Positions 32,430 through 43,911 of a stretch of 64,000 nt of DNA are shown piece after piece (the stretch's first letter is position 1; each line of letters starts with the position of its first letter). Below the pieces are notes generated by a model. That model was not told where the DNA came from. It saw only the letters and a list, made by a program, of their open reading frames with translations, and ran no database searches. Origin of the DNA: Pollenia angustigena (taxonomy: Eukaryota > Arthropoda > Insecta > Diptera > Polleniidae); assembly GCA_930367215.1 (NCBI GenBank), contig OV884056.1, positions 90,035,285 through 90,099,284 on the forward strand. Direction: 5' to 3'. Both the position numbers and the translations under genes were made by a program.

Positions 32430-32942
32430 TAAGGGTTCTCATGATATCGTTTACAAGTCTCGTAATGTGTGCAAACTGTGCATTCTTACGCCCTCGTAAA
32501 TGAACTGTCAAAAATTGTATGAGAATTAATTTACACAAACTGCTTAAATTTGCCCAACAATTATGACTCGTAAACTTGCGCTCTTCAATTGTGCATTCAT
32601 ACAAACAAATTTTTTTAATGCTTACCGCCGTTTTCAATGAAAACTTCAAGTGTTAATAAATCACAAACAATAAATTCTTGTAATAACATAAGCATATTAG
32701 TGTTTTGGCTTTCTTTATGCATGTTTAAAAACAAATTTCATTTATTATTCACAAATTTCAACTTTTTTATTATATTTTTGATTATTTTTTTTAATATATT
32801 TTTTTATTGACGTTTCAGTTTGAAATGACAGTAATTGTTTAAAATTACACAAAAATTAAAAAGGATCTTCATGAAACGAGTCTCGCAAGTTTACCCATTT
32901 GCACAAATGGCAATTTTAAGCGATATCATGAAGACCCTTATT
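32430..32942. mobile_element. MITE with TIR AAGGGT..TCATGATATCG
   Basis: AAGGGTTCTCATGATATCG at the left is mirrored by CGATATCATGAAGACCCTT at the right, with ACGAGTCTCGCAAGTTTAC-like words repeated just inside both ends. The target duplication is unclear. No ORF is credible. Confidence 0.7.
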
Positions 32943-32992
32943 ACTTTTTATATTTTTATGAAGAGTAAAAACTAAGGTCTAAAGCTAAGATC

Positions 32993-33905
32993 CCACTATC
33001 GGCGCAATGTACCAATTTTTGTCGTATTTCATGGGCCGATAGTGTGAACGGTCAAAATTTTTGGATATGCGACAATCTGTGCCCAAATTTTGCTGACTGT
33101 TGCCAATCAAAATTAACCTTGACGCGCCGATAATGTGAACATTCTTTTGCACAATGTGGAGCAATCAAATTTTTAATATGTACCCATTTTCATCGGCCAC
33201 TTGTACGCCGATCACAGTCGCCAATCAGCGACGATACAAGGAATGGCAAAACGAAATTTTTAAATTGCACCAACCTGCTACTAAAATTTTACTTTTTTGA
33301 GCTTAAATGTACCCAAATTACATTTGTTTTATCTGTTATTTATGTATTAACACGTTAAATAGTACATTTGTACTGTTAAAAGAGAGAAAACAATTCGCTT
33401 TAACCAAAACATTTCAGTTGTATCGATCTTGCCATCTCTGGTTTGTAAACATCTGTTTACAAAACAACAATTACAAAAATAAAAACAAGTGCAGTAAGTT
33501 TGAATAAAATTGAATATACTTTTTATTATATTTACATATGTATGTATGATATACATACATACATACATACATAAATATGTATATTTATATATTATTTAAA
33601 ATTGTTAGGAAACATAATGGAATATTCAGACGGAGAATTTCTTAATTAAAATATGTTTGCCAACAAACAAATAAACAAAAACATATGATTTAATTTGCCC
33701 AAATAGCACGATAGTGTGATCGCATTGTACCGATTATTGTCGCAATTGAGTTTTGGCCGATACGAACCGAAAAAATTGTCAAAATGTGCGACGATAATGG
33801 GACCACACAAGAATAAATTTTGCAATGTTTTTAAATGTGCGCCGATATAGCACGATAAAAATTGTCACAGATTGTGTTATTTGAGCCGATAATGGGATCT
33901 TAGCT
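32993..33905. mobile_element. PIF/Harbinger-like MITE, TIR AGCTAAGATCCCAYTATCGG
   Basis: Ends AGCTAAGATCCCACTATCGG and (reversed) AGCTAAGATCCCATTATCGG. Exact TAA duplications are at 32990-32992 and 33906-33908. Several internal GCCGATAGTG- and ACAATnTGTGCC-like words repeat. A TACA microsatellite lies at 33536-33572. Related in design to 46754-47546. Confidence 0.85.
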
Positions 33906-33908
33906 TAA

Positions 33909-34373
33909 GGTTATAAACAGAGGAATTTAAATTTATTTAGATAGCCACCAACATATTTGGTACTGATTTTTTGTAGTTTACAATCTCTTATAGATACATA
34001 TACATACTTTAATGGTATCTGAAGTTATTATAAGTTCCTAAATCGCAATTATCTGCTTTTTTATTGGCACGTCTAAAATTGTGGTAAAAAATAGGTATAC
34101 CATTTTCATTTTTAAATAATTTTTAGTTTATCGAGATACAAAAGGCAATGTATGTAAAACGGATTTTCAAAATTCCGGGCCTTGAAATTTCTTAATTTTT
34201 CGAAAATCCGTTTTAGATAGATTGCACGCGTTTTGGTCTTAAAAGACCCCTAATAAAATTTGACGCATAAACTATTCGCAGAACATGATAACCCTCTAAA
34301 GTGCCGTTTTAGTATACTTTTGTGTGGAAGTTTAAAAAAGACATAAATTACCGCATAAAATGAGTGGTAAATG
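33909..34373. other. Unassigned AT-rich segment
   Basis: No genes or element ends are recognised between the MITE and the next hAT-like element. Confidence 0.35.
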
Positions 34374-34534
34374 CAGTGTTGGCAATTAAGCCATTTAGTG
34401 GCTAGATTTAGCCATTTTTCACCCTGTTTAGCCATTAAAAAATGAGTTTAGCCATTAGCCATTTTTCAACTTGTTTAGCCAAAAATTTTTTTGACGTTTT
34501 TCTTTTAAAAGAATAATTTTTATTTTATTACTAG

Positions 34535-35005
34535 GTGACCGCCCCGGCTTCGCTCGGTAGCTGATTACTAATGATCGATGGAGCCGTTTTCTGATTTTAG
34601 GTAAATCGAAAAAAGTGGGCGGGGCAATATTTTCTTTCCGTAAAACCCTAAGTTGGACCATGGCGATCGTTTTAAAGCAACAAATCGTCCAAATCGGTGA
34701 AATAAATCGAAAAAGTGGGCGTAGAAGTAGGCGTGGTAAATTTTTTCTTTCGATGAAAATTTAAAATGGATTAATACGAACATTTGAAAAAAAAATTAGT
34801 CAAATCGATGGAGCCGTTTTCTGATTTTAGGTTAATCGAAAAAAGTGGGCGTAAAAGTGGGCAAGACAAAAATTTCTTTCCGTAAAAACCTAAATTGGAC
34901 CGTGGCGATTATTTTAAAGAAAAAATCGTCCAAATCGGTCAAGCCGTTCTCAAGTTATGCGATCAGCAACATACAACATTTCATTTTTATTATATAGTTA
35001 AAAAT
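34535..35005. repeat. Common insect repeat CTAGGTGACC...TTATATAG with tandem units
   Basis: ACTAGGTGACCGCCCCGGCT starts it and ATCAGCAACATACAACATTT ends it. Inside, GATGGAGCCGTTTTCTGATT occurs twice (34576 and 34806) and AAGTGGGCG repeats. Same general design as 30645-32262. Confidence 0.55.
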
Positions 35006-35039
35006 TTTACCTTAAAATATTGGTGCTTAGCTCACCTTT

Positions 35040-35240
35040 ACGTACGTATACCGATTGACTCAGAATCACTTTCTGAGTCGAATTAACGATGTTTGTCCGG
35101 CTGGCTGGCTGTCCATGTAAACCTTTGCGCAAATTACAGGTCGCAATTTAGAGATTATTTGATAAAATTTAGTACAAAGGTTCTAATGTGGTGTAGGGTA
35201 TCATAAAGTCGGGTTTAACCGACTATTCTTTCTTACTTGT
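35040..35240. repeat. DINE-like short copy, ACTTGTT end
   Basis: CAGAATCACTTTCTGAGTCG, CCGGCTGGCTGGCTGTCCAT and TTCTTTCTTACTTGTT match 11220-11936 with the middle deleted. Confidence 0.6.
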
Positions 35241-35261
35241 TTTTTATTGTAAATCTTTGCC

Positions 35262-35958
35262 CATGTTCTGTTACTCTCGCATCGAGAAAGTTTTCGATTG
35301 AAATGTGTGAAATGAAACAAAAATGCCATAAATTGAAACAAACAGCTGTTTTTCTCACTTAACTGTGCATGTAACTTTTTTTTTTTGGCGAGTACAAGCT
35401 GTCACGTAAGGAAATTACTCGCCAATTTACAGAAAAAGTGTGTCTGTAACATTTTGGTGAGAAAAGTTCCCGCTTTGAACTGTCAAATAAACTCACGAAA
35501 ATGGGGCGAGAAAAAATTTGAACACTAAAAAACAATTAAAAATGCAAAATGCAAAGAATAATAATAATATTTTATTCTTGACACATTTTTCATTGTTTTA
35601 TTATTTTGGTTTTAACATTTTTATAAAATATACGAATGTCTTCAAAGCTCGTTTGCAAACAACAAACATTAAAGTCGCTCTTTACACAATTTGGTATAGC
35701 CGAAGGTTGTATTTTCGCCGCTGTCGTTGAAAAATTTTCAATTTCAGTAAATTTTGGTCGCCGTCAACGATATTGATACTGGCGTTCTGAACATCTGCAA
35801 TGTCACATCGGCTTCGAGTGCAATATTATGACAATCTCTTTTGATAGTTTTCGACATGAGTTACAGACACACATTTTTCTTACTTTTCGAGAAACAATGA
35901 AATATTTTGTTTCACATCTTTTCGATGCAAGAAGTTCTCACTAAAGTTACAGAACATG
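35262..35958. mobile_element. MITE-like pair CATGTTCTGTTACT
   Basis: CATGTTCTGTTACTCTCGCA at 35262 is mirrored by AGTTACAGAACATG at 35945. CATCGAGAAAG and CTTTTCGATGCAAG lie inside the two ends. No clear target duplication and no coding sequence. Confidence 0.5.
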
Positions 35959-36311
35959 CGTACTGGACTCAAAAGGTTGGGTAAATGTTGTCGTGATTAT
36001 GATTTACCTTCACATTATTTAAAACTCATGAGTGAGTGATTCCTATGAGATGAACAATAACGACATTGAATTTTTTGATGATTTAATTTTTTAATATTAA
36101 TTTATTTAATATTCATTTACGTTTATTCTTATTTAACAAATTGATCTTAACTCACAATTTCATCGTAAAAAACTTTAAATTAATTATTTCTGTTTTGTTA
36201 TTGAATTTTAATGTGGTTTTATTTAAAAAAAACTTTTACCCATTTTTTAGCATTTTTTTCCGTAAATTTAGCCATTTTTGGTCACCAAGTTTTGGCAACA
36301 CTGGGTAGAGG

Positions 36312-37131
36312 GTTAATATATTCTAAGAAAAGAATCGCCATTTTTTTGACTTATACCAAACGCCTTTTAAAAAAATTCAAAAACTTTAGGGGCCGATATT
36401 TCGGGAACCCGAGCTAACTTTTCAAAACCCAGATTTGCAAAAGGCAGATTTGCTTTATCAACAGTCTAGTTTCATGTCGCTTTGCTGATGCGGATGACCC
36501 GAGTTTTGTTGAACTGCACTGTGTTATATCATATTGATTGAAAAAGAAATTTGCGTTTTTTGAATAAATAAATAAAAAATTTGATTTCCAAAATTTACCG
36601 CGTTTTGTGGGTGAACTTTTTTGACAACCGCGAAAAAGTAATGCCATTTTTTAAATTATTTTCACTGGTCTATTCGACTATGCTAGATATTCGCAAAAAA
36701 ATTAAAAAAGTTATCGCCCTAATGTACATATTTGTGGCATTTTGACAAAACATCTTAAGTCGAGATAAGATAGCAAAAAAGTTTTTAAAAAAAAATCTCG
36801 GTGAAAAAATGATTTTAATCAAATAAAAAATAAACCAAAATTAAAGAAAAATTTCGTTAATAATACAAAATTTTAAGAACGTAAACAAAAATGTTTTTTA
36901 AATGAAAATTCGCATGATTAACAATATTTTTTTCAACTTTTTAAATTTGACTTAAGATGTTTTGTCAAAATGCCACAGATATGTATGTATGTTTATCTAT
37001 GAATGTAAAAATAACATTTTTAAAAGCCATTTTAAAAAACATTTTTTTGTATGTATTTATGTTGTACTTATTTTGTAATTATTCTAAGAGTACTTTAATA
37101 GAAGCCCATTTTACAGTCCAAACTTGTTATG
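36312..37131. other. Unassigned AT-rich segment
   Basis: No gene seen. Near 36745 and 36956 the words AAAACATCTTAAGTC and GACTTAAGATGTTTTGTCAA are inverted, with TTTTGACAAAACATC alongside, suggesting a small hairpin element of about 230 bp. Confidence 0.4.
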
Positions 37132-37140
37132 CCTTGTACC

Positions 37141-38757
37141 ATGGTACAGTAAAATAACTCCCAAATGAAATAAGTCCCAATGAAAAAATTAAATAAATAC
37201 TTAAAAAATTTTCCATACAAATTGGGACTTATTTCATAATTTTTGTCCCAAGAGTTTTTTTTTTTTTTTTTTGTTGGGAGTTATTTCATTTGGGAGTTAT
37301 CATTGGCACTTATTTCATCGCAGTTGGGACTTATTTTATTTTAATTGCAAACACTATTTTAGCGTTGGCAGTTATTTCATTTCGCTTCAAATTGCATTTT
37401 AGTAAATTTCGATGGTTTTGTAACTGTTCTTAAAGCTGTCTTAAAGCAAGTATGTAGTTGCAAAGCAATCAGGTATTCCACTCATCAGTTCTTGTTAGAA
37501 TTGTGTTTAGTGAAGATCGGTGTTAAAGTGATAAAAAAAAATAACAACTCTCGCGTTTGAAATAATGAGTGGGCAAAAGAAGAAATAGTAAAGTGCTATA
37601 CATTATAGATGAAAAACAATTTTATTTACAAAAATCTGAAGCCAAAGGAAGGCAATATTATACGTGTACGAACGAAATTGCAAGTGGCGAGTGATTTTAG
37701 AAAAGGGGCAGTGTCGTAAGGCAACTGATTTTATTGAACATAACAATAGAGACCAACAGCAACTGTATGATGAGCTACAAGCCTCCAACGAAATTAAGGA
37801 TAAATGTTTGGATGTTTCAAGTACTTTGGGCGCAGCGAACGTTGTAAACGGAATACGGGCGAATTTTGGGAACGTTTGCGTAAGGTAAGTGAATAGTGGT
37901 GTAAACCATTTTTACTTTCATTGTGTGATTACCAATGCTTTTCTTTAATAAAGCAACCAGGGAGCAACGAAAAATATTGATTTTAACAAAGCCAAACGAG
38001 GTCTGCAATATTTTACATCAAAAGTTTTTGCGGCATCTCCGAAGACTCCAACCGATGTTGTCAGTATGTTTCAGCAGGAAAATATCTTCACAAATTTTGG
38101 ACTTACTTTGCATGAGGGCCAAGAGAAAACAGCATTTTTTAAAGTGTTCCACGACTGGAAGGACTTTGCATACTGCGTCTTTGGATCAGATAAGATAGTA
38201 AGTTATGTAAGCTCATTAATGAAAATATTCCCGACAACAACAATAAAAAGATTTGGATCGATGGCACATTTTAAATTGTACCGCATATCGAATATTATGG
38301 AATGGTTTGTCATCGCTGGGGGGGAGGGGGGGGGGGCGCTCGCGAAAGCAAATCACGCAGCGTGCGCCGCCACGCGATTTATTTTACAATAATTAGACTA
38401 ATTTTTATTTTTACTTCCAATAGGTTTTTCCAGTATTTTTTGACCTATAATTATTATTACTATTATGTATATGCTTACATATAATTGTGAAATAAAAAGC
38501 GTTCTGTAAAAGGAAACCAACAAAATTGGGAGTTAATTCATTTTTGTTGGGACTTATTTCATTGGGAGTTAATTCATTTTTATTGGGATTTATTTTTACA
38601 TTTTGAAATAAGTCCCGAAAATTGGGACTTATTTAATTTTTGCCTTTGGAAGTTATTTCATTTTTTCCAGTTGGGCGTTATTTCATTTTTCATGGGACTT
38701 ACTTCATTGGGAGTTGTTTCATTGGGACTCATTTCATTTGGGAGTCATTTCACTGTA
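37141..38757 (+). mobile_element. Mutator-like (MULE) element with tandem-unit TIRs
   Basis: The arms are arrays of AATAAGTCCCAATGAAA and AATAACTCCCAA units. The left begins TACAGTAAAATAACTCCC (37145) and the right, reversed, TACAGTGAAATGACTCCC. CCTTGTACC is duplicated at 37132-37140 and 38758-38766, 9 bp, as in Mutator-like elements; four bases (ATGG) intervene on the left. A broken transposase lies within. The right arm carries more units than the left. Confidence 0.75.
37560..38290 (+). pseudogene. MULE transposase remnant
   Basis: The clearest landmark is KIWIDGTF at 38248-38271, in the place of the (V/I)DGTF motif that carries the first catalytic Asp of MULE transposases; it is followed at once by a stop codon, then IVPHI. 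Upstream, GRQYYTCTNE near 37638-37670 could be the remains of a FLYWCH-type zinc finger. FTNFGLTLHEGQEKTAFFKVFHD at 38088 is another frame. At least three frame changes and several stops make it non-functional. A run of G (38318-38336) follows it. Confidence 0.6.
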
Positions 38758-38766
38758 CCTTGTACC

Positions 38767-39065
38767 AGTCCTTTTTTAAAAGGCGTTCTCAAAGACATGC
38801 ATCAGAAGGTATAACAAAAGACCTTCTTCTGGAAGCCTTTTAGAGTTCCTGTAAGAAGAAGGGAGTGTGGAAGGGTTTGCTCCCAATGACAACCTGTGTA
38901 AAAATTATATGAGTATGGAATGCGGCGAGGAGAGCTTGTGTCTGCCAAATAACTTTACTCATTCCTTTTACTGCTGGGTTAATATAAAAATATGTACACA
39001 CACAGTTTACTATTCAAAACATCACAAAATTTTTAAGTCTTATAATATACATAAGTGTAATTCGT
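38767..39065. other. Unassigned segment
   Basis: No clear feature. The sequence up to the LINE does not give a convincing coding frame. Confidence 0.3.
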
Positions 39066-39314
39066 AGTTCACAGGACAAAAATATAAATAGTGAAGGAAG
39101 AAAATTGTTAAAATTGATGGATAGTGTGGGTGGTATTGTTCTTAATGGAAGAACTATAAAAGATGCTCAAGGTGACTTCAGCTTTCATGGTGCTAGAGGA
39201 AACTCAGTAAAAGATTACGTTATTTGCTCCCATAGTATACTTCAATATGTTAATGATTTTTATATCGATAATAAGCCCTGTTCTGATCATATGCCTCTGT
39301 GTATTAATATATAA
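39066..39314 (+). pseudogene. Non-LTR retrotransposon endonuclease domain, C-terminal part
   Basis: The frame reads LLKLMDSVGGIVLNGR, then GARGNSVKDYVICS, and ends PCSDHMPLCIN. NGR, SV-x-DYV-x-S and SDHxPL are the closing motifs of the apurinic endonuclease (EEP) domain that nicks target DNA in LINE elements. The N-terminal half of the domain is absent, so the insertion is 5' truncated. A stop at 39312 and frameshifts separate it from the RT. Confidence 0.8.
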
Positions 39315-39499
39315 GGCAAGCCATGCAAGCAAAATTCCAATTCATAGATTATAGTGGTGTGATAAATTTGCCGATACATACGCAGAAAGATTCAATCATG
39401 TTAATACAAATGAGAACTTTCAAACAGATTCAGTGGATGTCTTATTAACAAATCTAACAAACAATATCAAAGAAACATATAAAACAACTGCCAGAAATA

Positions 39500-41640
39500 C
39501 GTTTTCCTTTGAGCCCAGACAAAAGTGGTTTGATTGGAAGTGCGCCCGCTTGCGGTCATGTATGAAAACAAACGGAAAACAAAACTCGCTACAAAAATGA
39601 AAGAGCCAAATACCTTATGGTTTGTAGAACTAAAAAACTCGACTTGTATAACAAAAATTTGGAACTTCTTAACAGGGTTAAATGCTCTAGGGACTGGTGG
39701 AAACTGTCGAATCTATTAAAAACTCTCACTTTGCAAACTTCTGCGCATTTTTGTGCTGATAATTTTTCTTTACATTTCAGCAAAATTCTCAAAAACAACG
39801 ATGAATCAATTGAAATCAGCTGGGCTATGCCATATATTATCGACTCGGTACTAGATTCACCTAATGAATACTATGAACTAGCTACAGTGGTTAAAACATT
39901 AAAACTGAACAAAGCTCCTGGCCAAGACGGCATCAGTTATGAATTCTACAAATACGCTCCTGACCAGTTATTACACAAGCTACTAAATGTATATAACAAA
40001 ATCTTTTTACATGAGTCAGTACATAAAAACTTTCGCAAATCTATCATTATACCAGCAAATTATCGAGGACTTTCACTAATAGATGCCATATGTAAAATCT
40101 TTACTACAATTATACTCAACCGATTATCTTTTTGGATCGATAATAATAAAATTTTAAAAGAATTCCAAGCTGGCTTCAGAAAACACTATTCGACTGTAGA
40201 TAATTTATTCAACCTCTCTAACATCGTACATATCAACAAAGCCAATGAAAAAAATACCTTCGCATTTTTTGTGGATTTTTCATGCGCATTTGATACCATA
40301 CCTCGTAACGGTTTTTTCTACAAACTGTCGTGCCTAGGGCTTTCTTCTAAGATAATTAGATTATTACAATGCCTATACGAAAACAACGAAAGTCAAATCT
40401 GGTACGGTAACTCTTTATCCAAATGCTTGACTGTCGAGGTTGGAGTAAAAGAAGGATGTATCCTTAGTCCAATTCTTTTTTCACTGTATACTAATGACTT
40501 AGCCGAAGAATTACCTGGGGGTATTAACGTGGCCGGAGTGAATAATTAAAATCTTGGCATAAGCAGTTGATATTGTTATCTTATCTGACTCGCCAAGCGG
40601 TTTACAAGCTATGATCAATAAACTACGTAAATACTGTCTGACATGGTGCCTAATAGTTAACCTTGAGAAGTCAAAAATACTGGTATTCCGCTCTGGCACC
40701 AGGATCTCTTCAAATCTGTCTTGGAAATATGGTGAAGAATATATTGAGATAGTGAACTACATACTACAAATATCTAGGTGTAGAAATCACATATAACATG
40801 TCTTTTAAAAAACATCTCTATAACAAACTATCGTCCTCCAAACTCGCTATTAACTCCACATGGTCCAAATATATAAATAACCCAGTCATTTCTAATAGCA
40901 ATAAATTAAAAATATTTCATGCTGCATCCTGGTCTCCGATTTTTCGTAAAGAAAATGCAGCACTTGCCAAACTCTACTCCAAATTATATGTTGCACTTAG
41001 AAACTGGTTTAAATTCTCTGTTTATCACCTCGTTAAAGTTATACTTCTGTTATGTTAACAAAGTTTTAAAAATGAATCCACAAAGATTACCACGCATACT
41101 GGCTGAATATGTAATAAATAATAAACTGTACTGGTTCAACGATTGGGAATCATTAAAAGAACGCATCAACTTCATGCCTGACGACACTACCTCGTTTATC
41201 AGCCAGGATTGGAATAGTGTACTCCAGCAAATGATGGTAAAAGAGAGGGAAGAGTTTTTGTCTGATGCATCTAACTCACAGTTCCACGACCTCTACCCAC
41301 AACTAAATTTTAATCGTATTCCAATTCTACTAGAAGGTTTTAACGCCCGGATGACTGGCATTATAATAAAAGCCAGAGGTGGGTTACTAGACCTAAATGC
41401 AAGAGCATTTAGAAACAATACGGTTGGTATATGTACAATATGTAACTCGGATGAATCTGAAAACATGCGACACTTTACCGGTGTATGCCCTATATACAAC
41501 ACATACAGGCTGGAATATTTTGGTAAAAGACAGCTTAATGTAAACGAGGTCATCAGCATACTAAACGGCTTGAACTATTGCAAACTATTTAAATACCTTT
41601 TGTTTGACGTATAGAAAATTGTTGTTAAATGAATTTAATT
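39500..41640 (+). pseudogene. Non-LTR retrotransposon (LINE) reverse transcriptase, decayed
   Basis: The main frame (39617-40549) has the RT blocks LKLNKAPGQDGISYEFYKYAP, NYRGLSLIDAICKIFTTIIL, EFQAGFRKHYSTVDNLF, FFVDFSCAFDTIPR and VKEGCILSPILFSLYTNDL. The next block should be the YADD catalytic box. Instead a stop and frameshift at about 40547-40575 leave AVDIVILSDSPSGLQ in another frame, so polymerase activity is lost. The frame changes again at 40798 and 40919. The 3' part (41426-41510) carries a cysteine-histidine cluster ICTICNSDES...HFTGVCPIY. Upstream (39518-39595), QKWFDWKCARLRSCM is the usual linker. The clade is not resolved; the I/R1/jockey group is likely. No clear poly(A). Confidence 0.85.
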
Positions 41641-42410
41641 ACTAGAAATATCTTTATATTCCAAATAAATAGAAATGTACCCTAATCATATATTACAGTC
41701 AATATAATAGTAATTTGCTAATCTGGCTTACAACATTTTGTTACGCCATATATAGATAAAATAAATTTTATACTATTAAGAACTTTAAATGACCAAATAA
41801 TTTCATATCTATCAATAAATAATAAATAAAAATAATAATGAAAACTTTTAAGGATATGGAAGGATATATTTTTAAAAATACATTTTTTTATATTTTTATT
41901 CAGGGGAACTGAAGTTGATATTTTTATCAAATTCTACAGAGCGTTCCTTTTTATTTGGTACCGAGTTTGCTTTAAAATATTAGATATTAATATAAAGAAA
42001 GTATATTCAAAATAGGTATTCTTGAGTTATGTAAGTCCTTTTAAAAGGACAAAAGATGATTAAATAAAAACCCAAGAACGCAGATGTTTTGCTTCTTGCT
42101 TAATGCCTTTATAGTGGCGTTCAGCGAAATAGAAGAAATTAAAACCTGTAACAAGTTTTTTAAGCCAAATATGAAAACTTTCTTAAATTTAACCAAAATT
42201 CAACAATTCCTTTTAAAAAAAACTACTTTTTAGAAAACACACACTTTACTTTTAATCCAAAAACACTTCTTAACACCGTTAGATAAAATTTGGCACTTAA
42301 AGTTTAAACTGAACAGGCAACGGCTTTATATACAAAATCCCCCCAAAACGAAAACTCGCATACAATTAAAACACTGCTACTAAAAAAACACAATCAAAAA
42401 CAATTTGGCA
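41641..42410. other. Unassigned AT-rich segment
   Basis: No genes, long inverted repeats or element ends are seen. It includes the LINE 3' flank with AATAAAnAn-rich sequence. Confidence 0.35.
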
Positions 42411-42540
42411 AGTCTGTGTTCACACCATGAAAGATTTCTTCAGAAAGTCCGAGTTGATTGGTGAGTGGGAAGAGAAGAATAACATGTGCGCCTCTCCTCT
42501 CACTAAGACTTTCTGAAATCTCATAGTGTAAACCCAGACT
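42411..42540. mobile_element. 130-bp hairpin MITE with GTCTGTGTTCACACC arm
   Basis: AGTCTGTGTTCACACCATGA is mirrored by TCATAGTGTAAACCCAGACT, and GATTTCTTCAGAAAGTC pairs with GACTTTCTGAAATC. The flanks CAA and TAA allow a 3-bp target. Similar in design to the TAA-flanked MITEs at 2987 and 3561. Confidence 0.7.
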
Positions 42541-42829
42541 AAACAAACGAAGCAGAACAGGGATGGAAAAATTATTTTTTTAATATTCGACTGACTTTAA
42601 AAACAAAATCTACTTATCTTACATTTATTTTAAATCTTTTTTTTTAACAACACAAGTTGAAGTTGAATTCCATAACATCATATTAAAGAGTATACAAAAG
42701 TTGATGTATCATTTTAATTTAATTTTTTTTAGATATTAAAAATATTTTATTTCAGTTTATTATAAATAGGTTCCGGTTAAAAATAAAAAGAAAATAATGT
42801 CGGTCGAGAGACCCCCCCCCCCCTTTTTA

Positions 42830-43080
42830 TGGCTCGACAGGCTCCCAATCTTTCACCAAAATTCTCTATCACGTTTTTGAATATCTGGTTGATATCTGAT
42901 CGATAATGTTGTTTTTAAGCTCTTGAACTGTTGTGTGATAATGGAATGATGCGATTTTTGAACTTTTCTTTCAAAAGGTCCATTGTTTCTCTTGCTGTGT
43001 GGCAAGTGGCACCAACCTGTTGAAAACACATATTCTCTACGTTTAAATCATCAATTGTTCGACACAAAAACTTTCGGATC
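42830..43080 (-). pseudogene. Tc1/mariner-family transposase remnant
   Basis: On the minus strand the frame reads RTIDDLNVENMCFQQVGATC then HTARETMDLLKEKFKNRIIP, followed after a deletion by a piece ending VIENFGERLGAC. (F/W)FQQDGATCHTA is the block with the second catalytic Asp of mariner/maT-like DDE transposases; here Asp is replaced by Val (QQVGATCH). The segment that should hold WPPRSCDLTPLDFFLWG is missing. A run of 12 C (42812-42823) lies just downstream. Dead element. Confidence 0.75.
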
Positions 43081-43800
43081 ATATCCCTTTAGCGATTTCC
43101 TTTGACCGATGATACCTTTAATTTGGACACCCTTTACTTTGCAGTTAAAGCAAAAATGTTAATGGCGCCAAGTTTGCTTATTGTGTACACTTTTTTGGTC
43201 CACATTGGGACAGCAAGCATTTAGTAGCTGCATAGTAGAATGCATTAGAAAACTAGATTATTTGCAAGTGACGTTTTGTAACGCCCCTAATATTTCAAAA
43301 TATGAGTTAACAAAACTTATTATTCATTACAAATACTAAAAGCTACTGTACTTGGCTAGAGATCTACATTAAGAATTTGTAGCCTTAACCTTGGAACCAC
43401 CTTGCTTTTTATACTTCCCTGTAAATATTAGGAAATTTACGAACATTATCAAATTTATTATATGTACGCACTGTAGTTGTTGTTGATTTAAAAAAAAATA
43501 AACAAAAACAGACAGTTTTGCTTGTTTATAAATAATAACATTTATTAATTACAATTTATCTAAAAAATATTTAAAAAAAAGCAAACAATTCAAGAAAACA
43601 TATTTCTAAAACAAACATATTTTTGTTTTTTTTTCTAACTCCGCATTAAATTTTTTTATTTGTTTAAAATAGCTAACTTTTGTCAAACTACTGTTTTTAT
43701 AAAATAAATCTATGTATGTATATAATTTTTTTTATTTAAACTTTAAAGAAATATAATATTTTCAGGTAAATTAATGTTTAATTAATTCATTAATTAAAAT
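43081..43800. other. Unassigned AT-rich segment
   Basis: 43081-43220 probably continues the decayed mariner upstream. The rest has no recognisable gene or element ends. Confidence 0.35.
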
Positions 43801-43911
43801 TATTTAAGAAAATTTAGCGTTTTTTTAAGCATTTTCAAATTTTATTTTTAGAATTTTTAGCATTGTTTTAATCCCCATTTAGCATCCAATTTTTTTTAGT
43901 TGTGGTCACAC
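43801..43911 (-). mobile_element. End of a hAT-like element (CAGTGTGACCAC)
   Basis: On the minus strand CAGTGTGACCACAACTAAAA starts at 43911, directly interrupting the coding frame of copy B after FSNEE. Inside are TTTAGCATTTTT-type words. The other end and duplicate of ATGAAGAG were not found, so it is probably truncated. The terminus matches the element at 27221. Confidence 0.5.

Larger units (their letters stand above)
34374..36303. mobile_element. hAT-like element, TIR CAGTGTTGGCAA
   Basis: The left end is CAGTGTTGGCAATTAAGCCA and the right end reversed is CAGTGTTGCCAAAACTTGG. The flanks GGTAAATG (34366-34373) and GGTAGAGG (36304-36311) agree at 6 of 8 positions. The word TTTAGCCATTTTT repeats near both ends. 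Inside are a CTAGGTGACC repeat (34535-35005), a DINE piece (35040-35240) and a MITE-like pair of CATGTTCTGTTACT/AGTTACAGAACATG ends (35263-35958). Confidence 0.7.

Noticed and set aside
38302..38484. Frame through the G-rich run (GGGGGG residues)
   Set aside because: Produced by the homopolymer run after a dead MULE transposase.
37141..38757. Tc1/mariner or pogo classification based on TA-CAGT ends
   Set aside because: The ends allow a TA duplication, but the 9-bp CCTTGTACC repeat and an IDGTF motif favour a Mutator-like element; kept as the alternative in the finding.
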